Of a DNA stretch of 64,000 nucleotides, positions 1-7,423 are shown in pieces. Position numbers and translations under genes: made by a program. The DNA is from Edaphobacter sp. 12200R-103. GTDB lineage: Bacteria > Acidobacteriota > Terriglobia > Terriglobales > Acidobacteriaceae. Each line of letters opens with the position of its first letter. Positions within the stretch are counted from its first letter, which is position 1. The DNA lies in NCBI RefSeq assembly GCF_010093025.1, contig NZ_CP048114.1:2108001-2172000 (forward strand), written 5' to 3'. The notes under the pieces are model-generated. The model saw only the letters and a program-made list of their open reading frames with translations. It was not told the origin of the DNA and searched no databases.

Positions 1-125
1 TTTCCACGACGCGAACGTGGCATTCCACCACGCAGCTTTACGCGAACTCCTCCCTGCCGCCTCCGCGCCCGGAGACCGTCGTCCTCCAACTCGTCCTCAT
101 ACTCTGTAAACTCGCGAGTCATCAT
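1..125 (-). CDS. ftsQ: Cell division protein FtsQ, N-terminal fragment (cut by left edge)
   Basis: An open frame on the minus strand begins at ATG-ATG (125 and 122) just after a GAGAGG ribosome binding site and runs off the left edge. About 41 codons are visible. They encode an acidic stretch followed by a basic stretch (VRVKLRGGMPRSRRG), which fits the short cytoplasmic tail in front of the FtsQ membrane segment. FtsQ is the bitopic divisome protein that links FtsK to FtsL/FtsB. The main support is position: ftsQ usually follows murC in the dcw cluster, and murC ends about 380 bases upstream. The POTRA and beta domains are outside the window, so the call rests on context plus the tail composition. 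Confidence 0.6.
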   Translation of the reverse strand, partial: MMTREFTEYEDELEDDGLRARRRQGGVRVKLRGGMPRSRRG

Positions 126-507
126 CCTCTCAGGCGCAGGCTTTGCTACTCCCTGCAGGTCAACAGGGCCGCAGGAATCGCCATTCTGACTATATCCCGG
201 CAAGTACTTCCGGCTGCCCGCCAACTTTGCCCCTTGTACCCTTTCAGGAACTCACCTCTGGTGTCACTCCCACGTTTCTGCTATGCCAGGCATCCTCTGG
301 CATGTATCGACCTATTCTGACTTCGAGGTTTGCCTACCCGAAAGGAGTTGTCATTCCGACCGTAGTGCAGCGGAGTGGAGGAATCCGCTTTTCTACCGGA
401 ATGACTGTACCGCAATGGCAGAAGAGAAGCAGATCCCTCCACTTCGGCTTCGCCTTCGGTCGGGATGACACTTCTCCGTTGTTTCAAAGACCAATACGTC
501 GATAAGC
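126..507. other. Intergenic gap between murC and ftsQ holding a REP-like element
   Basis: No convincing gene is present. The short frames here lack ribosome binding sites and cross the repeat described at 350-469. A gap of nearly 400 bases between murC and ftsQ is unusual for a dcw cluster, where genes normally overlap or nearly touch. Confidence 0.6.
350..469. repeat. REP-like paired palindromic element
   Basis: Two inverted arms face each other. GTCATTCCGACCG at 350-362 pairs with CGGTCGGGATGAC at 457-469 with one G-T wobble. Inside the arms, GGAGGAATCCGCTTTTCT and AGAAGAGAAGCAGATCC are also roughly complementary. Single arms of the same family recur at 7283-7326 and 46625-46658, which suggests a dispersed REP/BIME-like family in this genome. 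Confidence 0.75.
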
Positions 508-1923
508 CTAGCGCGCCACAGCCTCCCGGGCGCCCAGCCTCTCCAGAATCGCCCCGGCAGCATGCGATACGTTCCCAGCACCCAGCGTCAGAATCACATC
601 CCCTTCGCGTGACTTGCGCACCAAGGCCTCGATTCCCTCCTCGATAGAGGCCGCATACTCCACCGCTGGACGACCGATCGACTCGACCAGCCCTCGGGCC
701 GTCACTCCAGCAATCGGCTCCTCGCTGGCGGCATAGATATCCAGCACCTCCACGCAATCCGCGTCGCCAAAGGACGCAATGAACTCGTTCATCAGGTCGC
801 GCATGCGAGTATAGCGATGCGGCTGAAACAGGACCAGCACCCGGCCGTAACCGCACTCCCGCGCCGCCCTGAGCGTCGCCACGATCTCCGTCGGGTGGTG
901 CCCGTAGTCGTCCACAACCGTCACACCCCGAACCGTTCCCTTCACCTGGAATCGCCGGTCGACTCCACGGAAGCCGTCGAGCCCCGCGATGATCTGTTCT
1001 GGAGCTACGCCCAGCTGCACCCCGATCGCGACCGCCGCCGCAGCATTCATCACATTGTGCCGCCCCGGTACATGCAGCGCGAAAGGCCCTAGCGCGACGC
1101 CGTCGTAGTTCACCTCAAAACGAGACAGGCCTGCTCCATTCTTCGCCAGCACGCGAACCCTGAAGTCTGCATCCGCACTCTCCCCGTAGGTGTACAGACG
1201 TCGTCTCACCCTTGGCAGAACAGCCCGCAGCAAAGGATTGTCTACACACGCAACCGACGCACCATAAAAGGGCACACGATCCATAAACTCCACAAACGCC
1301 GTCTCGACGTCCGCCATATCGCGGTAGCAATCCATGTGCTCGCGGTCCAGGTTCGTGACCACCGCCAGCACCGGCGACAGTTTCAGGAACGATCGGTCGC
1401 TCTCGTCCGCCTCAGCGACCAGATATTGTGAGTTCCCCAGCCGCGCATTCGATCCCAGCGCGTTCACTCGGCCTCCAACCACCACCGTGGGATCGAGCCC
1501 TCCCGCTGCCAGAACGGAAGCAATCATGCTCGTCGTCGTAGTCTTACCGTGCATACCGGCCACGGCGATCCCATACTTCAGCCGCATCAGCTCCGCCAGC
1601 ATCTCTGCCCGCTGGATCACCGGAACCTTGTGCGATCGCGCCTCCAGCACCTCTGGATTCGTTGGGCTTACCGCCGAACTGGTGACCACGACGTCACTTC
1701 CGGCAGCATTGGCCGCGGCATGGCCCTCAAAAACCCTCGCGCCCATCCCCACCAGGCGCTCGGTCACAGCCGACCTCCGCAGGTCGCTCCCCGAAACGGT
1801 ATACCCCATCGTCAGCAGAATCTCCGCGATCCCGCTCATCCCAATACCGCCGATTCCGATGAAGTGGATACGAAGAGAACGAGCGAAGAAAAGCGGTGCG
1901 GAAGGTGCGCTTGTAACCGGCAT
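508..1923 (-). CDS. murC: UDP-N-acetylmuramate--L-alanine ligase MurC
   Basis: MurC adds L-alanine to UDP-MurNAc, the first amino-acid step of cytoplasmic peptidoglycan precursor synthesis. The 471-residue protein has the Mur ligase architecture. The N-terminal domain has GIGGIGMSGIAE near residues 23-34. The central ATPase has the P-loop GMHGKTTTT at 123-131, EADESD near 171-176 and NLDREH near 191-196. The C-terminal domain has DDYGHHPTE at 338-346. Length is normal. It belongs to the dcw cluster but is separated from murG by about 7 kb of unrelated genes, so it probably needs its own promoter or read-through from tetR. A structured repeat lies about 90 bases upstream of its start. Probable ftsQ follows after a gap. 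Confidence 0.97.
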   Translation of the reverse strand: MPVTSAPSAPLFFARSLRIHFIGIGGIGMSGIAEILLTMGYTVSGSDLRRSAVTERLVGMGARVFEGHAAANAAGSDVVVTSSAVSPTNPEVLEARSHKVPVIQRAEMLAELMRLKYGIAVAGMHGKTTTTSMIASVLAAGGLDPTVVVGGRVNALGSNARLGNSQYLVAEADESDRSFLKLSPVLAVVTNLDREHMDCYRDMADVETAFVEFMDRVPFYGASVACVDNPLLRAVLPRVRRRLYTYGESADADFRVRVLAKNGAGLSRFEVNYDGVALGPFALHVPGRHNVMNAAAAVAIGVQLGVAPEQIIAGLDGFRGVDRRFQVKGTVRGVTVVDDYGHHPTEIVATLRAARECGYGRVLVLFQPHRYTRMRDLMNEFIASFGDADCVEVLDIYAASEEPIAGVTARGLVESIGRPAVEYAASIEEGIEALVRKSREGDVILTLGAGNVSHAAGAILERLGAREAVAR

Positions 1924-2013
1924 ATCCCCACTCTACAGCAGCAGACGAAGGCACATTTGCTAGCTGCTCCGACGCAGGATCTGCGGTTCAACCTCCGCCA
2001 GCCTTGGCTCGAA

Positions 2014-2085
2014 AACGGGTGCCCCATCTTCGGCGCGGCTTTATCGCGCCTAAGGTGGGCCATTCGCGCGAAAGCGCGAACCCGT
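2014..2085. repeat. Structured 70-bp repeat, copy 1 (left end of dcw insert)
   Basis: The element has an outer stem ACGGGT (2015-2020)/ACCCGT (2080-2085), a first hairpin CTTCGGCGC (2028-2036)/GCGCCTAAG (2046-2054) with one mismatch, and a second perfect hairpin TTCGCGC-GAAA-GCGCGAA at 2063-2080. Closely similar copies lie at 4491-4562 and 8970-9038 in the same orientation. It sits between the murC start and the tetR stop. Confidence 0.9.
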
Positions 2086-2119
2086 ATGTGTCACAGCCGC
2101 ACGAAGAAGACAGGGGAAG

Positions 2120-2737
2120 CTACGATTCTTCTCTCCACCCCAGCGCCCGCAGCACGAGGGTAGTCACAAAATCGATCTCCTCCTCCGAAGACCTTCCGTA
2201 ATTCACAATCCTCCGCTCATTGATCCCCCGAACGATATCCATCAGGGCCCACGCCGACGCCTCCAGGTTGCGCCCTTCGATCTCGCCCCGCTCCGCTGCC
2301 GTGGAAAACATGACGGTCAGATAGTCCACCGTCTTTTTCTGCCAGTTCAGGCTTCTGCGACGGTTCGGCATCTCCCGGTTCAGGCTTGAGATCACGTGAT
2401 AGAGCGCCTGTTTTTCCTTCCAGAAGCTGATCCTGACCGAAATGAACGCCCTTACCTTTCCGGCAAAATCCTGTTCCGCAGCGACATGCCGGTCCGTCAG
2501 CTCTGCCAGCTCCGCCAGCGCCTGTTCCACGGTCTCCTGGTAGATCTCGTCCTTCGACTCGAAGTAGACATAGACCGTCGCCTTGGCCAGCCCGGCCTCG
2601 GCCGCAATGTCGTCCACGCGCGTGCCTTCATACCCCTTGGCGCCAAAGACCTTGGTCGCCGCCTCCAGGATCTCCGACCGGCGGAACTCCGTCATCACCT
2701 GCCGTCTTCGTTCATCTGTCTTCTTCGCCATGGACAA
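2120..2737 (-). CDS. TetR/AcrR family transcriptional repressor
   Basis: The 205-residue protein has a typical TetR helix-turn-helix near residues 18-64 (RSEILEAATKVFGAKGYEGT, then IAAEAGLAKATVYVYFESKDE) and a variable helical ligand-binding domain. The start at 2737 is TTG with GAGAG eight bases upstream. An ATG two codons later (2731) is the alternative, but its spacing is worse. The gene is divergent from a DHA2-type exporter gene. The 92-bp gap between them carries inverted repeats of the kind TetR repressors bind, so it probably represses the exporter and itself until an exported compound is bound. The inducer cannot be predicted. Confidence 0.93.
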   Translation of the reverse strand: MSMAKKTDERRRQVMTEFRRSEILEAATKVFGAKGYEGTRVDDIAAEAGLAKATVYVYFESKDEIYQETVEQALAELAELTDRHVAAEQDFAGKVRAFISVRISFWKEKQALYHVISSLNREMPNRRRSLNWQKKTVDYLTVMFSTAAERGEIEGRNLEASAWALMDIVRGINERRIVNYGRSSEEEIDFVTTLVLRALGWREES

Positions 2738-2773
2738 TTCTGAATCTCTCAGAGAGTGTAAAGCGTCTGGTAT

Positions 2774-2811
2774 TTGAACTCATTAGTTCAATAAAACATA
2801 CCAACTAGTTC
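2774..2811. promoter_or_regulatory. Putative TetR operator in divergent promoter region
   Basis: TTGAACT-CATT-AGTTCAA (2774-2791) is a perfect inverted repeat with 7-bp arms. A second partial site, AACTAGTT followed by CAA, lies at 2803-2813. Both lie between the divergent tetR and MFS genes. Assignment as the operator is by position and symmetry. Confidence 0.6.
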
Positions 2812-2829
2812 AAGTAAACGTTAGAGTAC

Positions 2830-4467
2830 ATGCCCCAGGCCCTTGAAGAGATCGATGCAGAAGCAGCGCTGGTCGAAACCATTCCGGCCTTCGACCAGCA
2901 GCACGTCTCTCCCATCCGCGTCTTCAGCCCATGGATCGTCGCCATGGTCGTCACCATCGGCACCTTCATGGAGGTGCTGGACACCAGCATCGCCAACGTT
3001 GCCCTTCCTCACATCGCCGGAAGCCTCTCAGCGTCGCAGGACGAGGGCGCCTGGGTCCTGACCAGCTACCTGGTCGCCAACGCCATCATCCTTCCCATCA
3101 GCGGCTGGATCTCGACCGTGATGGGCCGTAAGCGCTTCTATCTCACCTCGGTTCTCTTCTTCACCGTCTTCTCCGCTCTCTGTGGCCTGGCTCCCTCGCT
3201 CGGACTCCTCATCGTCTTTCGTGTCATGCAGGGACTCGCCGGTGGCGGTCTGCAGCCCTCCGTCCAGGCCATCCTCGCCGACGCCTTTCCTCCGCAGAAG
3301 CGCGGCATGGCCATGGCGCTCTACACCGTGGCTATCCTCGTCGCTCCTGTTCTGGGCCCCACGCTCGGAGGATGGATCACCGATAACTACTCCTGGCGCT
3401 GGATCTTCTACATCAATATCCCCATCGGAATCCTCTGCTTCATTCTCACTCGCGTCGTTCTTGAAGATCCGCCGCACCTGAAGGCAGCGCGCGCCGCAGC
3501 CAGGGGCAATCTGCGCATCGACTGGACCGGCCTCAGCCTGATCAGCCTCGGCCTGGCCACCCTCGAGATCGTCCTCGACAAGGGACAGGAGCTCGACTGG
3601 TTCGGCTCGCACTTCATCGTTGGCTTTGCCACCGTCTCAGCCATCTCTCTTGTGGGCGCCATCATCTGGGAGTGGAACCACTCCCACCCCATCGTCAACC
3701 TCCATCTGCTCAAGGAGAGGAACTTCCGGTCCTGCTGCATCCTTATCCTGGGCCTGTACGCCGTCCTCTACGCCACCACTTACCTGCTGCCGCTCTTCAT
3801 GCAGCAGATGATGGGCTACGATGCCACCACCGCCGGCTTCGCGCTCTCTCCCTCCGGTCTCTTCACCATGATAGAGGTCCCTCTGGTCGGCTACATGCTC
3901 ACCCGCGGCTTCGATCCCCGCAAGCTTATCTTTGCTGGCCTGTCGCTTATTGGTATCTCGCTCTGGTGGATGGGCTCGATGAACCTCGGGGTTGCTGAGA
4001 TCGACATGATCCTGCCCCGCACTCTCCAGGTGCTCGGCGTTGGCCTGACGACCGTCCCCATCAGCACCATCATGTTCCGCTTCCTCGCCAAGGAGGACAG
4101 CTCCCAGGCCGCAGGCCTCTACGCACTCGTCCGCAACGAGGGCGGAAGTATCGGCATCGCGCTCAGCAGCACCCTGCTGCAGCGCAAAGCCCAACTCTTC
4201 CAGCAGACTCTCGGGCAGAACATGGTCGCCTCTTCGCCCTGGGTCCAGCAAGCCATTGCAGCCATGTCCGCGCATCCTGGAAACGCCGCCGACAACCACT
4301 ACACAGCCATGGCCCGTCTCTACGCCGCCATGCAGCAGCAGGCGAACCTTCTCTCCTACATGGACCAGTTCCGCGCTCTCGGCATCGTCATGGTTGTCAT
4401 GCTGCCGCTCATCTTCTTCCTCAAGCGCCCACCTACACAAAAGCACATCGAACTCGACGCACACTGA
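2830..4467 (+). CDS. DHA2 family (EmrB/QacA-type) multidrug efflux MFS transporter
   Basis: The 545-residue inner-membrane protein has the size and about 14 hydrophobic segments of drug:H+ antiporter family 2. The signature LDTSIANVALPHIAGSL sits at residues 50-66, where DHA2 transporters have the LDxTVVNVALP motif. GRKRFY follows the second segment, and VLGPTLGGWITDNYSWRWIF gives the expected motif C region. A 30-residue cytoplasmic tail precedes the first helix. It is probably a proton-driven exporter controlled by the divergent TetR gene. No EmrA-like adaptor or TolC-like gene is adjacent, so it may work alone or with partners elsewhere. It shares no obvious function with the surrounding dcw genes. 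Confidence 0.93.
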   Translation: MPQALEEIDAEAALVETIPAFDQQHVSPIRVFSPWIVAMVVTIGTFMEVLDTSIANVALPHIAGSLSASQDEGAWVLTSYLVANAIILPISGWISTVMGRKRFYLTSVLFFTVFSALCGLAPSLGLLIVFRVMQGLAGGGLQPSVQAILADAFPPQKRGMAMALYTVAILVAPVLGPTLGGWITDNYSWRWIFYINIPIGILCFILTRVVLEDPPHLKAARAAARGNLRIDWTGLSLISLGLATLEIVLDKGQELDWFGSHFIVGFATVSAISLVGAIIWEWNHSHPIVNLHLLKERNFRSCCILILGLYAVLYATTYLLPLFMQQMMGYDATTAGFALSPSGLFTMIEVPLVGYMLTRGFDPRKLIFAGLSLIGISLWWMGSMNLGVAEIDMILPRTLQVLGVGLTTVPISTIMFRFLAKEDSSQAAGLYALVRNEGGSIGIALSSTLLQRKAQLFQQTLGQNMVASSPWVQQAIAAMSAHPGNAADNHYTAMARLYAAMQQQANLLSYMDQFRALGIVMVVMLPLIFFLKRPPTQKHIELDAH

Positions 4468-4490
4468 TCCTCATGACGCACTAAGCAAGA

Positions 4491-4562
4491 AAATGGGTGC
4501 CTCATCTTCGACGCAGCTTCATCGCGTCGAAGGTGGGCCATTCGCGCCAAAGCGCGAACCCG
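4491..4562. repeat. Structured 70-bp repeat, copy 2 (middle of dcw insert)
   Basis: Hairpin 1 is CTTCGACGC (4506-4514)/GCGTCGAAG (4524-4532), perfectly paired. Hairpin 2 is TTCGCGC-CAAA-GCGCGAA (4541-4558). Compared with copy 1, the pair G2033-C2049 is replaced by A4511-T4527, a compensatory change. The element lies between the convergent MFS and nitronate monooxygenase-like genes. Confidence 0.9.
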
Positions 4563-4585
4563 CTTCTAACCCGGATCGCGAAACA

Positions 4586-5671
4586 TCACCGCAGATACTG
4601 TCGTGCATCCCCCCAAAGCTCCTGGACGATCACACCCGCCCGTTCCGGCCGCGCAAACCGTGCCGCCTGTCCGGCCCACATCTGCATCCGTTCCGGATCG
4701 TTGCTCCGAACCGCCTCCTCGCGCATCAGGCGGGTAAACCCACGTTGTACAGGATAAGGCGCGGGTGGTGGAGCATCAGCCGCGGCGGCCGCTTCCACAT
4801 AATGCGTACGTACACTTCTCCCTGCACGCCCAGAAAAAGCCCTGGTGAGGCGGGTATCCTGCGCCTCCGTCCTTCCCAGCCTCTCCCGATAGGCCGAAGG
4901 AATCTTTGCCTCCGGCGCGCGCAAAAAACCCGTGCCGATCTGTACGGCGCTTGCCCCCAGAATCAACGCTGCGGCAACTCCTCTCCCGTCGGCAATCCCT
5001 CCTGCGGCAATCACCGGCACCGAGACCGCATCGCAGATCTGCGGAAGGAGAGCGATCAGGCCGATCGATTCGGTCTCCGCCTTTGCGGCATCGAACGCAC
5101 CACGATGTCCTCCCGCCTCCATTCCCTGCGCGACGATTACGTCCGCTCCGGCTGCCTCTGCAGCCCGTGCCTCCGGAACGGTAGTCGCCGTAGCCAACCA
5201 GAAAATGTCTCTGGATTTCATTTCCGCCACAAAGTCTGGCGGAAAGATTCCCATGATCGACGAAACAGCTACAGGCCGCACCGCAAGAATGGCCTCGCAC
5301 TGAGCCTGGAAGTCCGGCAGGACCGCATCGCCCATCTCCGCAGTGGCCGCCGGCCCCCACGAGGACAGAAAATCGCGCTGCCGTTCTTCGGCCTTTTCAT
5401 CGCGTACAGGCGCTGGATCCGGAATCCAGAGATTCACCTGGAACGGCCCATCGCTCTGCTGACGAAACTCCTCGGCCCAGGCAGCGATCGCATCCGCCTT
5501 CATCAGAACCGCACCGCATGCTCCCATCCCTCCCGCGTCTGCGACAGCAGCGGAAAGAGAAGGCGGACACGCCCCGGCCATGGGAGCCAGAAAGACAGGC
5601 AGGCGTGTACCCAGCCTGCTGGCAAATTCCTCTGCACGAGCGAGTGGGGATCGGGAATTGCCCGGAATCAT
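4586..5671 (-). CDS. Nitronate monooxygenase family FMN-dependent oxidoreductase
   Basis: The 361-residue protein matches the 2-nitropropane dioxygenase/nitronate monooxygenase TIM-barrel family, soluble FMN enzymes that oxidise alkyl nitronates such as propionate 3-nitronate. Visible features are the N-terminal PVFLAPMAG strand, the QGMEAGGHRGAF segment typical of class I enzymes, and the phosphate-binding end IAAGGIADGRGVAAALILGASAVQIGT. Family members also include enoyl reductases, so the substrate is uncertain. It is transcribed toward the MFS gene and divergently from the WxxGxW protein gene. Nothing links it to cell-wall synthesis. The start ATG at 5671 is supported by the usual family N-terminus rather than by a strong ribosome binding site. 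Confidence 0.88.
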   Translation of the reverse strand: MIPGNSRSPLARAEEFASRLGTRLPVFLAPMAGACPPSLSAAVADAGGMGACGAVLMKADAIAAWAEEFRQQSDGPFQVNLWIPDPAPVRDEKAEERQRDFLSSWGPAATAEMGDAVLPDFQAQCEAILAVRPVAVSSIMGIFPPDFVAEMKSRDIFWLATATTVPEARAAEAAGADVIVAQGMEAGGHRGAFDAAKAETESIGLIALLPQICDAVSVPVIAAGGIADGRGVAAALILGASAVQIGTGFLRAPEAKIPSAYRERLGRTEAQDTRLTRAFSGRAGRSVRTHYVEAAAAADAPPPAPYPVQRGFTRLMREEAVRSNDPERMQMWAGQAARFARPERAGVIVQELWGDARQYLR

Positions 5672-6001
5672 GACGCCTCCGAATCAAAAGCCGTGAGCCC
5701 ACGGATTCGCCACGGTCTCCCCAAATCTTATCGGCTTCCCCGCATCGGCTGCCGGAATCGTCCCGAATATCGAACCTGCGAGGATCCTCCCCTGGCTCGT
5801 TACCAGTAAACAACACAAAATAAAACAGAAAACATCCGTAATGAATCTGCATTCATAATTACCGCAACGAAACACGTCTATCCGGGTTCTAATAAACCGA
5901 GTGCCTGATCCGCACGGCAAGGCGGGCAGGAACCTCAGCCGGTTATCCGCGAAGCCCAGCTCGTTCGGGCAAAAACGACGGATCTCTAGCGAAGGCAGGC
6001 A
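5672..6001. promoter_or_regulatory. Divergent intergenic region with a small dyad
   Basis: This 330-base gap separates the divergent nitronate monooxygenase-like and WxxGxW genes. The only distinct feature is ATGAAT-CTGC-ATTCAT at 5841-5856, a perfect 6-bp-arm inverted repeat in an AT-rich stretch that could be an operator or part of a promoter. No gene is seen. Confidence 0.3.
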
Positions 6002-7060
6002 ATGAACCTCTCCTCTAAATTCCGCAACGTTTTCGGAGCCGCCGTTCTTGGGACTGCAATCTTTGCTGGCGCCGCTTTCCTCTCCCCTGTCCCCGCACAC
6101 GCTCGGGTCTTTATCTCAGTGGGGATCGCGCCTCCTCCCATCCCTGTTTACGCACAGCCCGTGATGCCCGGCGATGGCTATATATGGACGCCGGGATACT
6201 GGGCCTGGACCGGCGAAGGTTATGAATGGGTTCAGGGAGCCTGGGTTCTTCCGCCCTACGTCGGCGCGCTCTGGACCCCCGGTTACTGGGGCTACGGTTC
6301 CGGAGGCTACTTCTGGAACGCCGGCTACTGGGGTCCGTCCGTCGGCTACTACGGCGGCATCAACTATGGCTTCGGCTACTTCGGTATCGGCTTCTACGGT
6401 GGTTACTGGAACAGAGGGCACTTCTGGTACAACCGCGGCTATAACCACTTCGGCCCCGGCTTCCGTGGTAGCTACATCTACAACCGTCCTTATTCAGGAC
6501 ACTTTGACGGTCGTCCTGGCGGTTCCAGCTGGACGAATCATGGCCACAACTTTGCCGGGAATCGCGGCTCCTACTACAACAACCGCGGCAACAACTTCGC
6601 CCAGGGTACGCGTAACGGCTTTGGAAACCGCGGCGGCCTGACCAGCGTCTCAACCGGTCGAAACTACAACAACCATGAATTCAATAATGGTGGCCGCCAG
6701 GGTTTTGATCGCAACAATAACTTCCGCGGCAACCCCGGTTCGCAGCACAACTTCGCTGCTCCCAGCCAGGGCTTCGGCAACCGCGGCAGCTTCGCCAATC
6801 GTGGCAACCAGGGCCAGAGTATGGCCCAGCGGGGTGCTCAGGGCTTCGGTAACCGTGGCAGCTTCTCGGCTCCACAGTCTCGCCCCAGCTTCGGCAACTC
6901 CGGAGCGTTCCGCGGTAATTCGGCAGGCAACTTTGGTGGTGGCTCCCGCGGCAGCTTCGGCGGAGGCGGGTTCCACGGCGGCGGCGGTGGCTTCCATGGC
7001 GGAGGAGGCGGCGGCGGAGGGTTTCATGGTGGTGGCGGCCACGGCGGCGGACATCGCTAA
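6002..7060 (+). CDS. Secreted WxxGxW-repeat, Gly/Asn-rich protein
   Basis: A classical signal peptide (residues 1-35, cleavage near AHA-R) is followed by four aromatic repeats: WTPGYW (62-67), WVQGAW (76-81), WTPGYW (91-96) and WNAGYW (105-110). These place it with YXWGXW/WxxGxW-repeat proteins, which are common in Acidobacteria and Proteobacteria and mostly uncharacterised. The rest is a tyrosine/glycine-rich stretch, then about 150 residues rich in Asn, Arg, Phe and Gly, ending in repeated GGGGFHGG blocks. Low complexity and export suggest an extracellular or periplasmic structural role, but the function is unknown. AAGGCAGG lies just upstream of the ATG, and a strong terminator follows the stop. 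The gene is monocistronic. Confidence 0.85.
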   Translation: MNLSSKFRNVFGAAVLGTAIFAGAAFLSPVPAHARVFISVGIAPPPIPVYAQPVMPGDGYIWTPGYWAWTGEGYEWVQGAWVLPPYVGALWTPGYWGYGSGGYFWNAGYWGPSVGYYGGINYGFGYFGIGFYGGYWNRGHFWYNRGYNHFGPGFRGSYIYNRPYSGHFDGRPGGSSWTNHGHNFAGNRGSYYNNRGNNFAQGTRNGFGNRGGLTSVSTGRNYNNHEFNNGGRQGFDRNNNFRGNPGSQHNFAAPSQGFGNRGSFANRGNQGQSMAQRGAQGFGNRGSFSAPQSRPSFGNSGAFRGNSAGNFGGGSRGSFGGGGFHGGGGGFHGGGGGGGGFHGGGGHGGGHR

Positions 7061-7091
7061 TCCGCAATCCTCTTGAAGGTAGTCATTTCAA

Positions 7092-7132
7092 AACGGCTGA
7101 GATCGCAATGGTCTCAGCCGTTCTTCTTTTTC
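7092..7132 (+). terminator. Rho-independent terminator of the WxxGxW gene
   Basis: A perfect 11-bp stem, AACGGCTGAGA (7092-7102)/TCTCAGCCGTT (7112-7122), with a 9-base loop is followed by a T-rich run on the plus strand. Confidence 0.88.
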
Positions 7133-7152
7133 CCCCCCTCAAAAATCATCCC

Positions 7153-7326
7153 GTCATCCTGAGCCGAGCGGGGTTCCGGTGAACTTGCTCGCTGAGGCAG
7201 GAAGGCAAAGAATCCCCTGTATTTTTCCCATACAACACAAAATGTCATCATCTCGAACCTGACGGTATCAACCCAAAAGGTCGTCATTCCGAGCGAAGCT
7301 CAACGGAGTGAAGAAATCCGCTTCTC
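7153..7326. repeat. Two REP-like arms in the WxxGxW-sulfatase gap
   Basis: GTCATCCTGAGC at 7153-7164 followed by GAATCCCCTGTATTTTT at 7210-7226 belongs to the family also seen at 24433-24496 and 59183-59217. GTCATTCCGAGCGAAGC at 7283-7299 through GAAATCCGCTTCTC at 7313-7326 belongs to the family seen at 350-469. The 363-base gap holds no convincing gene. Confidence 0.7.
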
Positions 7327-7423
7327 ATCCACACCTTGCCGCCCCACCCGCACCAGCCTGCCGCTTTACCACCGCCAATCCAATCCCGTACCCTTGCACT
7401 CTGATCGAAATTCAGGAGCATCC

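Noticed and set aside
143..505. A 120-codon plus-strand frame between ftsQ and murC
   Set aside because: It runs through the REP-like element, and no protein family or ribosome binding site is seen.
4256..5809. A 517-codon plus-strand frame spanning the MFS end and the nitronate monooxygenase-like gene
   Set aside because: It crosses two genes and a repeat, and its translation is rich in Arg, Ser and Pro as expected for a shadow frame.
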